Origin: Eisenbergiella porci
GTDB lineage: Bacteria; Bacillota; Clostridia; Lachnospirales; Lachnospiraceae
Direction: 5' to 3'
DNA length: 46,998 nt
Assembly: GCF_009696275.1 (NCBI RefSeq)
Contig: NZ_VUMI01000045.1
Span: forward strand, 1-46,998
Both the position numbers and the translations under genes were made by a program. The notes beneath the pieces are model-generated. The model was given only the letters and a program-made list of their open reading frames with translations. It was not told the DNA's origin and did no database searches. Of the stretch, positions 41,247 through 46,998 are shown piece after piece (positions within the stretch are counted from its first letter, which is position 1; each line of letters opens with the position of its first letter).

Positions 41247-43342
41247 CGTTTGCCGCCTTTCTGCCGGTCAAATTCCAGCTTGAAATTAGCGTACTTTCCA
41301 TCGTCCTCCAGCACCACGGTGGCGTCGTAGGTCTTGCCGGTTTTCTCGGAGTACAGGCCAGTCACATGGGCGCGGCCATCTTTAAGCAGCGCCGTCACGA
41401 TGGCCTTGGTGGGCTGCTTGCGCTTCAGTTCCCACCACTTGTTGTTTTTCCAGATGGCGAATTTGCAGCCCTCGTTCTGGCAGAAGAAACCTTTTTGCAG
41501 CTCCGCCACATCACCGCCGCAGCGGGGGCATTTGCCCACCACTTCGCGGGGCGGCGTAAACAGGTACTCGGTCCCCTTGATGACCTGATAGGTTCCCACC
41601 AACTCCCGGAGCATGGCACTGATCCCGGCCATGAAGTCCTCCGGGGACAGCTCGCCGCACTCGATCTCGCTTAAACGGTGTTCCCATTCAGCAGTCAGCA
41701 AAGGCGATTGCAGCTGCTCCGGCAGCACGGTGATAAGGGACACCGCATCATGGGAGGGCAGGATCTGCACGGTTTTCTTGCTTCTTTTCCGTTCCAGGAA
41801 GCCGGTGGACACCAGCTTTTCCAGAATCCCGGCGCGGGTGGCCGGGGTTCCCAAACCTTTACGCTCTGCCTCGTCCGGCATATCCTCCTTGCCCGCGTTC
41901 TCCATGACCGATAGAAGGGTGTCCTCAGTAAAGTGTTTGGGTGGGGTGGTTTTGCCCTCCTTAACGGCAGCGCCGGAAAGGGGCAGCGTCTGACCTTCGG
42001 CCAACTCAGGCAAAGCCTTGTCCTCGGCTTCTTTGTCCGGCTCCGCGTTTTTCAGCACGGCGCGGTAGGCAGCGTCCAGCGTCCGCCAGCCGGGGCGCTT
42101 CACGGTTTTTCCCTTGGCGGTAAATTCTGTACCGGCACACTCCACCGTAACGGCGGTTTCCGCATAGGTATGAGGCTCTGCCACAGCGCACAGCAGACGT
42201 TGTGCCACCAATTCCAGTATCATCCGTTCGCCCACTGGCAGGCCGGACAGGTCGGCGTCCTGAAGATTGCGGGTAGGGATCACCGCATGGTGGTCGGTCA
42301 CTTTTTTGTCGTTAATAACCGCACCGGCATCGCAGGAAATGGCGATCCCTTTGCGAAACGGCATGGCGTTGGCAACCAGATTGACCAGCACAGGCAATCC
42401 ATCCGCCATATCCGAAGTCAGATAGCGGCTGTCCGTGCGGGGATACGTGCAGAGCTTCTTTTCGTATAATGCCTGAAGATAATCTAAAGTCTGTTGGGCT
42501 GTATATCCCAGCAGACGGTTGGCGTCCCGCTGGAGGGTAGTCAGGTCATAGAGGGCGGGCGGCTTTTCCGATTTGTACTTGCGCTCCACCTTTTTGACCG
42601 TCACATCCGCACCCTGGCAGGCGGTTTTCAGCTGCTCGGCGGCAGCCTTGTCCGCCATGCGCTCCCCGGATACGGTAAGACCGGGCAGCTCCAGTGAAAC
42701 CGTGTAGAACGGCACCGGCTTGAAGGTGTCGATCTCAGCTTCCCTCTGGACAATGAGCGCCAGCGTTGGGGACATGACGCGCCCGATGTTGAGGGTGCGG
42801 TGGTACAGCACCGAAAACAGTCTTGTGGCGTTGATGCCCACCAGCCAGTCTGCCTTGGCGCGGCAGAGCGCCGCATCCCGCAGGCCGTCATAGTCCGCAC
42901 CGGGGCGCAGGTTTGCAAAGCCCTCCCGGATGGCGGAATCCTCCATACTGGAAATCCAGAGCCGCTGCATGGGCTTTTGACAGCCCGCCAGCTCATAGAC
43001 ACTGCGGAAGATCAGCTCACCCTCGCGCCCGGCATCGCAGGCGTTCACCACCTCGGTCACATCCGGGGCGTTCATCAGCCGTTTCAGCACATCAAACTGT
43101 TTCTTTTTGTCTTTGCCCACTACCATCTGCCAGTGTTCCGGCAGGATGGGCAGATCATCATAGCGCCACTTGGCGTAGTCCGGGTTATACACATCGGCAT
43201 CGGCCAGCCCAGCCAGATGTCCCACGCACCAGCTGACCCGCCAGCCGTTTCCCTCCAGATAGCCGTCCTTGCGGTCAGTCGCGCCGATCACGGCGGACAA
43301 GCTCATTGCAACCGAAGGTTTCTCAGCGATTACGAGTTTCAT
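41243..43342 (-). CDS. topB: Type IA DNA topoisomerase (topoisomerase III)
   Basis: A 699-residue enzyme that passes single strands to relax or decatenate DNA, useful for plasmid-like or transferred DNA. The Toprim domain has Glu7 in IAEKPSVA and CDAGREGE (102-109). The catalytic tyrosine is Tyr300 in CTYPRTDSRY. SPTLALIVQREAEID and KGLGTPATRAGILEKL are further family motifs. The C-terminus has a zinc-ribbon-like CPRCGGD...CQNEGC and a second DNA-binding repeat. Length is usual for the family. It overlaps the small Cys-rich gene by 20 bp upstream and the 94-aa gene by 4 bp downstream. Confidence 0.96.
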   Translation of the reverse strand: MKLVIAEKPSVAMSLSAVIGATDRKDGYLEGNGWRVSWCVGHLAGLADADVYNPDYAKWRYDDLPILPEHWQMVVGKDKKKQFDVLKRLMNAPDVTEVVNACDAGREGELIFRSVYELAGCQKPMQRLWISSMEDSAIREGFANLRPGADYDGLRDAALCRAKADWLVGINATRLFSVLYHRTLNIGRVMSPTLALIVQREAEIDTFKPVPFYTVSLELPGLTVSGERMADKAAAEQLKTACQGADVTVKKVERKYKSEKPPALYDLTTLQRDANRLLGYTAQQTLDYLQALYEKKLCTYPRTDSRYLTSDMADGLPVLVNLVANAMPFRKGIAISCDAGAVINDKKVTDHHAVIPTRNLQDADLSGLPVGERMILELVAQRLLCAVAEPHTYAETAVTVECAGTEFTAKGKTVKRPGWRTLDAAYRAVLKNAEPDKEAEDKALPELAEGQTLPLSGAAVKEGKTTPPKHFTEDTLLSVMENAGKEDMPDEAERKGLGTPATRAGILEKLVSTGFLERKRSKKTVQILPSHDAVSLITVLPEQLQSPLLTAEWEHRLSEIECGELSPEDFMAGISAMLRELVGTYQVIKGTEYLFTPPREVVGKCPRCGGDVAELQKGFFCQNEGCKFAIWKNNKWWELKRKQPTKAIVTALLKDGRAHVTGLYSEKTGKTYDATVVLEDDGKYANFKLEFDRQKGGKR

Positions 43343-43535
43343 GGTTTTTCTTCCTCCTCTCCTGACACCACGCGGTCAGTTCTCTGTGACAAAATCCCAC
43401 GCAGGGCTGACCATAATTCCCGCAGCCGTAACAGGGGTGGCTTTTGGGTAAAGAGGGAGGACGGGAAGTGTCCTTCCCGCCCTCCGGCCTGCGTGTCATC
43501 ATGCGTTCATAGGGGCTGTCGGTAAAGCGGGTCAT
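43323..43535 (-). CDS. Small Cys-rich protein (70 aa)
   Basis: A basic 70-residue protein with a compact Cys/His cluster, HPCYGCGNYGQPCVGFCHREL, that could bind zinc, and a tail ending RRKKNHETRNR. No named family recognised. The start overlaps the DUF4366 stop (ATGA), and the gene overlaps topB by 20 bp, so it is held tightly in the operon, which supports it being real. Confidence 0.7.
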   Translation of the reverse strand: MTRFTDSPYERMMTRRPEGGKDTSRPPSLPKSHPCYGCGNYGQPCVGFCHRELTAWCQERRKKNHETRNR

Positions 43536-44299
43536 GCCTTTTGGTCCTCGCTTTCCTCTGTACCGCCCCCGTCGGTATCCGGTTCCTCAGATACCTCGTC
43601 CTCCAGCTCGATTTCTTCCTCGTCCGGGACTTCCTCGCCATCGTCGTATTCATAATCGTCCGGGTCATGGGTGGCTGCCTGGGGCTTTTTCTTGATGAAT
43701 TTCAGATAAATCACCGCGCCGATGCCGCCCATCGCCAAAAGCACGACCAGCAGAATCGCAGGGTTCATTCCCGGTGTTTTTTCCGGTTCCTCCGGCGCTG
43801 GGGGTTCCGTGGTTTCCGGCACCGGCTCCTTGCCGGTGCATCCGCTCATGTCTTTTGCGCACACCGGACAGGCTGTGTTGACCGCACCTGCTTCACATTT
43901 TTCCTTGCAGTTGCAGACAGCGGGCGGTTCCTCCTTTGTCTGTCCGTCCTCCGTCAAAGCGGCAAGATCCGCATCGTCCACCTGGTTCAAGAAGTGAACG
44001 GCGGTTTCCTTGTCCTCGTTGGCCCGGTCAATGAGGATATAGAAGTAGTTGCCTGCCTTGGTGGTGACGGTGATGAGCTGCTTGTTGCCGCCGAAATCAT
44101 CTACCAGGGCAGCGTTACCATCTGGGGTCAGGGCCGGACTGTCCTCGGTTTCCTCCACCACCACATTACTGTCTTTGGTAGTATCTTCTGCCGGAGGCTG
44201 CTCCGTCCCCTGGGCAAAGGCCGTAACGGAGAAGCTGGCCATCAGCACCAGAGCCGCACACAGGGCCGAAAAAGTCTTGAAAATTCTTTTATTCTTCAT
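43532..44299 (-). CDS. DUF4366-like secreted/membrane-anchored transfer protein
   Basis: A 255-residue protein with a signal peptide (about 1-30, ALVLMASFSVTAFA), an external domain with a Cys-rich segment (CNCKEKCEAG then ACPVCAKDMSGC), a Pro/Glu stalk, and one membrane helix (about 178-200, NPAILLVVLLAMGGIG). A very acidic cytoplasmic tail follows. It matches the DUF4366 proteins of Tn1549-like elements, usually next to DUF4315 and the CHAP hydrolase. A role as a surface part of the mating channel is likely. ATG 44299 follows GGAGGAG; a frame reaching 44377 only antisenses its neighbour. Confidence 0.85.
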   Translation of the reverse strand: MKNKRIFKTFSALCAALVLMASFSVTAFAQGTEQPPAEDTTKDSNVVVEETEDSPALTPDGNAALVDDFGGNKQLITVTTKAGNYFYILIDRANEDKETAVHFLNQVDDADLAALTEDGQTKEEPPAVCNCKEKCEAGAVNTACPVCAKDMSGCTGKEPVPETTEPPAPEEPEKTPGMNPAILLVVLLAMGGIGAVIYLKFIKKKPQAATHDPDDYEYDDGEEVPDEEEIELEDEVSEEPDTDGGGTEESEDQKA

Positions 44300-44546
44300 G
44301 GTCGATCTCCTCCTGTTCGGTGTAGTCAGCAGAGGCAGCGGCCATGCCGGGGATCGTGCTGCCGGACAGCATAGCATTCAGCTGAGCCGGGGTCATACGC
44401 AGGGCGCGCACCATCTGGACGATCTCCAGGTTCTCCGCCTCGGTTTTCTGCGCTTCCAGGGTTTTCAGCTTGTCCTGATACTCCGCGATCTTCTCGCGGA
44501 CCTTCGCAATCTCCTGGTCAATGCGCTGGATTTTGTTCTTAGCCAT
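44289..44546 (-). CDS. DUF4315 family small coiled-coil protein
   Basis: An 85-residue protein, MAKNKIQRIDQEIAKVREKI..., with a heptad-rich coiled coil (about 5-40) and a C-terminal RMTPAQLNAMLSG segment, the DUF4315 pattern. It is always near the CHAP hydrolase and DUF4366 in such elements; function unknown. ATG 44546 follows AAGGAG at nine bases; its 3' end overlaps the DUF4366 start by 11 bp. Confidence 0.85.
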   Translation of the reverse strand: MAKNKIQRIDQEIAKVREKIAEYQDKLKTLEAQKTEAENLEIVQMVRALRMTPAQLNAMLSGSTIPGMAAASADYTEQEEIDHEE

Positions 44547-44576
44547 AATCAATCACTCCTTCTTGAAAAATTTCTG

Positions 44577-46310
44577 TTACCAGTTCATCAGGCCATAGCC
44601 CTTGATACACTCGTAATTCAGGTCATAGCTTCTGATTTTGCAGGCATCGCCGCTGTTACCTTCCACGGTGTAGACTCGACTACCGTCCGTGCCGACCACA
44701 AGACCTACATGATCCGCAGACCCATCAAGGTCCCAATCGAAAAAAATGGCGTCGCCGGGGGCAATATTGGCGTAACCGCGACCTCCCCACTGCCCATGAG
44801 ATTGAAACCACGGGATTCCTTGGGACTGACAGCCTGCAAAGCGTGGTTCGGACAGTCCCATCTGGCCGTAGCACCAGGACACAAAGCAGGCGCACCACTC
44901 CACGCGACTGTTAAAGCCGTACCAGCTCCAGTAGGGCTGACCGCCCACATTACCCACCTGACTTTTGGCAATGTCCACCACAGCCTGATTGCCGGGGCGA
45001 GTGCCGTTGACAAACTGAACACCGGTCAAGCTCTCGGAATCACTGGTGTTTGTGGAACCGCCGCCGAAAATCAGGGGCTTGTTGCCCAGCGTCTGCCGGT
45101 ACACCTGGTACATTTCCAGCTGTTCTGGGGTCAAAAGTTCCGAGGCAACAGACGAAATGGATTTACTGGTGAGCTTTACATTTAGAATGTAGTAGTTGTA
45201 GGGAACCTGAACGGTGTAGCTATTGCCCTGGCTGTCAGTTCGGGTTTCCGTCCGATAACGCACTTCCACTTCCTCGGTGAGCGTCAGTTCGTACTGTGCG
45301 TCAAATACACGCTCCAGCTCCGTCTGGGCGCTCTGCCGGGTATAGCCCTGCAACACAGCGGACAGGTAAGCTGCCAACTCATGGGGGTCATGCCCGATCA
45401 TGTCCAGGTCATAGCGGTACTCGTCATACCCTGGGTGGCTGCTCTCGATATTGTCAATCTCGGATTGCAATTCCGCTTCTTTGGCGGCGTAATCAGCCTC
45501 GACCGCCAAAAGCTCCGGGTCATCCGACGGATAGGTGGTGCCGGACACCACAGAACCGATGCTCTGTCCCAGCATGGAACAGGAGGAAACGGTGTTCATC
45601 AGCAGACAGACCACCAGAAAGAGTGCCAGCACGATGCCGAACCCTTTCTTGTGGCGCATGACAAACGCCCCTGCCTGCTGTACCTTTTCCTTAACGGTTT
45701 TCGCGGCCTTGCCGGTCTTTCCGGCAGTTTTGGCAGTACCTCCAGCAGCCTGACCGGCGTGCTTGGCGGCGGCATACTCCTTTTTAATGGCCTGTTTCTG
45801 CTGCCAGCGGGAAAACGGATTGCTGGAAAGCTGGGGGTTGTCCCGCAAAGACTTCTGATACAGGGCGTTTATATTGGCCTTTGCCAGCCTTTGCTCTGCC
45901 TGGGCTGCCTTGCGGTAGGGTTTCAGCTTGTGGCTGCGATAGCCCTCCCGGACCAGCCGTGCGCCGGTCTCGGCAGCTTCCTCGGACTTGTGGGCGCTTT
46001 CCTCGCCCACATTGTCCTGTTCAGTCTCCCGGATTTCCTTGTGGAGTTTTCCCAGCGCCGCATCTCCCGGAGTATCCCGCACCGCATGGGACAGCTTGGA
46101 CGGCGGCTTTTTCTTATCCTCCAGCACCAGTTTGGTGGTCACTTTGCCAGTCTTGGGGTCAACCGTTTTTTGCCGCACCTGTTTCTTGGGGATTTTCGCC
46201 TGCGCCCTGTCTGCTTTGGCGGCGGCCCGGTCTGCCTTGCGGATGGGCTTTTCCAGCGCCGGGTCAGAGCGTTCCTCATCCGTAAAGCGCAGGCGCGGTT
46301 CTTTATTCAT
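44577..46310 (-). CDS. CD1107-like conjugation protein with CHAP/NlpC-P60 peptidoglycan hydrolase domain
   Basis: A 577-residue bitopic protein. It has a long basic cytoplasmic part (about 1-220, rich in KADRAQAK-type repeats), one membrane helix (about 224-242, FGIVLALFLVVCLLMN), a coiled external stalk, and a C-terminal hydrolase. The hydrolase has a catalytic Cys in EWCACFVSWCYG and His in SADHVGLVVG. It would open peptidoglycan for the mating channel, like VirB1/Tcp hydrolases. Start ATG 46310 overlaps the upstream gene by 8 bp. Full length for the family. Confidence 0.9.
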   Translation of the reverse strand: MNKEPRLRFTDEERSDPALEKPIRKADRAAAKADRAQAKIPKKQVRQKTVDPKTGKVTTKLVLEDKKKPPSKLSHAVRDTPGDAALGKLHKEIRETEQDNVGEESAHKSEEAAETGARLVREGYRSHKLKPYRKAAQAEQRLAKANINALYQKSLRDNPQLSSNPFSRWQQKQAIKKEYAAAKHAGQAAGGTAKTAGKTGKAAKTVKEKVQQAGAFVMRHKKGFGIVLALFLVVCLLMNTVSSCSMLGQSIGSVVSGTTYPSDDPELLAVEADYAAKEAELQSEIDNIESSHPGYDEYRYDLDMIGHDPHELAAYLSAVLQGYTRQSAQTELERVFDAQYELTLTEEVEVRYRTETRTDSQGNSYTVQVPYNYYILNVKLTSKSISSVASELLTPEQLEMYQVYRQTLGNKPLIFGGGSTNTSDSESLTGVQFVNGTRPGNQAVVDIAKSQVGNVGGQPYWSWYGFNSRVEWCACFVSWCYGQMGLSEPRFAGCQSQGIPWFQSHGQWGGRGYANIAPGDAIFFDWDLDGSADHVGLVVGTDGSRVYTVEGNSGDACKIRSYDLNYECIKGYGLMNW

Positions 46311-46668
46311 ACCATTCTCCCAGCATGAGGGCGGACATCATGTAGTTCAGCTCCACATAAACAGCCATTCCCACAGGGTCATTGAGATTGCGCCGGGTCA
46401 GATGGGCATAAATCTGTGCCAGCACATCTGCAAGGATTTGGGCGGGATAACCCTCCAGATAGGTAAATCCGGCCTGGAGACCGCCCCAGATTTCCACCAG
46501 GCGCATCAGCCCGGCTTCGCCCTCCTGATTCAGAACCGCCGCCTGGTTCGCAGCCGCACGGCACTCGCTGACCACATCCGCCATTGTGGTCAGCAGCTGG
46601 GTGCGCTGGGCATCCAGCGCACGGTCAAAAAACATCATGTGGTGATTGGGTAACGAAATCGCTTTCAT
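46303..46668 (-). CDS. Conserved transfer-module protein (121 aa)
   Basis: A 121-residue soluble, helical protein, MKAISLPNHHMMFFDRALDA..., acidic to neutral. No domain recognised; a small protein at this place, between virB4 and the CHAP hydrolase, is typical of Tn1549-like modules. It starts one base after the virB4 stop, behind the AAGGAGG embedded in the virB4 end, and overlaps the next gene by 8 bp. A type IV secretion accessory role is inferred from position. Confidence 0.78.
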   Translation of the reverse strand: MKAISLPNHHMMFFDRALDAQRTQLLTTMADVVSECRAAANQAAVLNQEGEAGLMRLVEIWGGLQAGFTYLEGYPAQILADVLAQIYAHLTRRNLNDPVGMAVYVELNYMMSALMLGEWYE

Positions 46669-46669
46669 C

Positions 46670-46905
46670 TTATTTGTCCTCCTTTTGCAAATCCAACGGT
46701 TTGGTGGTCATTATGGCGTAGAGTTCCGTATTTTTCGGGAAGTGGTCCACGAAAGGAAGGATGGTGGAGCCGTAGAACAGCAGCCCTTCACCCTCGCCGG
46801 AGTGGGTTACATAGGAAAGCTGGTGGGGGCTGATCCCAAGCTGTTTGGCTAAAATCTGCCGGTCGCCCTGTGCCTGCGAGAGCAGCACAAGGAAGTCCGA
46901 GTTTT
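46670..46905 (-). CDS. virB4: VirB4-family conjugation ATPase, exon 2 (C-terminal 78 residues)
   Basis: The frame NSDFLVLLSQAQGDRQILAK... holds the conserved VirB4 C-terminal motif (GDRQILAKQLGISPHQLSYV) and ends ITT-free at KPLDLQKEDK. Upstream, TAA in the same frame lies in intron sequence, so there is no start codon of its own (a frame from an internal GTG/CTG at 46888 is only a fragment). Joined to exon 1 (ending at 127) through G+AA it restores Glu and a normal VirB4. If unspliced, the protein would lack its last 78 residues and gain GATR. Confidence 0.85.
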
Positions 46906-46998
46906 ATAGTGATAGGTAAGCCCCTGATATCATCTCAGGCTTTTCCCCCACTTCACACCGTGCATGCGACTTTCACCGCACACGGCGTTCCATCGGTT
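46906..46998 (-). mobile_element. Group II intron, 3' end with domains V and VI (incomplete)
   Basis: Minus strand: a 34-nt domain V (46988-46955) with an 8-bp basal stem (ACGCCGTG/CACGGTGT), TGCG/CGCA upper stem and GTGAAAGT loop. Domain VI follows (AAGCCTGA...TCAGGGGCTT), with a bulged branch-point A candidate eight bases from the 3' end, which reads ...CTAT (AY rule). The catalytic triad position reads CGC, not the commoner AGC. The intron body and any reverse transcriptase lie outside the window. Confidence 0.87.

Noticed and set aside
46670-46888. Independent 72-aa gene at the right edge
   Set aside because: It is the conserved C-terminus of VirB4 in the correct phase for exon 1; it has no ribosome site of its own.

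Overview
The window is almost wholly a conjugative element of the Tn1549/CTn type from a Gram-positive gut bacterium, most likely a Clostridia member (Ruminococcaceae or Lachnospiraceae-like). The evidence is the gene set (PrgI, Maff2, PcfB, CHAP hydrolase with DUF4315/DUF4366, TopB, TnpV, TTRAP, serine recombinases), strong AGGAGG-type ribosome sites, and GC-rich conjugation genes beside AT-rich cargo. Nearly every gene is on the minus strand, so transcription runs from high to low coordinates. I see no rRNA, tRNA, CRISPR array, insertion sequence or chromosomal housekeeping gene.

Layout in the direction of transcription. 46998-46906 is the 3' end of a group II intron (domains V and VI). 46905-38032 holds the end of virB4, a small transfer gene, a membrane CHAP hydrolase, DUF4315, DUF4366, a Cys-rich small protein, topoisomerase III, a small basic protein and a CHC2/ArdC fusion. 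38029-36930 holds TTRAP and an AT-rich PD-(D/E)XK nuclease. 36824-27993 is a 2,943-residue methylase/helicase with tnpV nested inside it in another frame. 27991-23027 is the mobilization region (DUF3849, MobC-like, small proteins, a YhcG-type nuclease, a relaxase). A lone plus-strand Xre regulator lies at 22447-22803. 22277-13883 is a resistance-type cargo operon: HTH, response regulator, sensor kinase, ABC ATPase and permease, a GT51 transglycosylase, and a second ATPase and permease. 13432-8549 holds a sigma-like factor, a small DUF protein and three serine recombinase genes, two of them damaged. 8270-1 holds ParB-like, PcfB, VirD4, two Maff2 copies, TrbL/VirB6, PrgI, and the first 90% of virB4, cut by the 5' end of the group II intron.

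The two window ends are therefore two sides of one event: a sense-oriented group II intron splits virB4. The exon halves rejoin in frame (TTTG joined to AAAAC) to give about 810 residues. The 5' part of the gene is at the left edge and the 3' part at the right edge, so the source molecule must be circular (an excised element or plasmid-like form) or a tandem array. The intron body is missing, probably because assembly broke at a multi-copy intron.

Mating-pair genes (VirB4, VirB6/TrbL, PrgI, Maff2, CHAP hydrolase, VirD4, PcfB) would build the channel. Relaxase, MobC-like protein and TopB would process DNA. ParB-like, CHC2/ArdC and the giant methylase/helicase probably help establishment and protection in the recipient. 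The cargo looks like envelope-stress or antimicrobial-peptide defence under a two-component system whose likely operator (CCTACAA-TT-TTGTAGG) precedes both ABC modules. Unusual features are a 770-bp direct repeat covering operator plus ATPase, intrinsic terminators directly in front of several transfer-gene ribosome sites, an operator overlapping the kinase stop codon, and two amber codons at glutamine positions.
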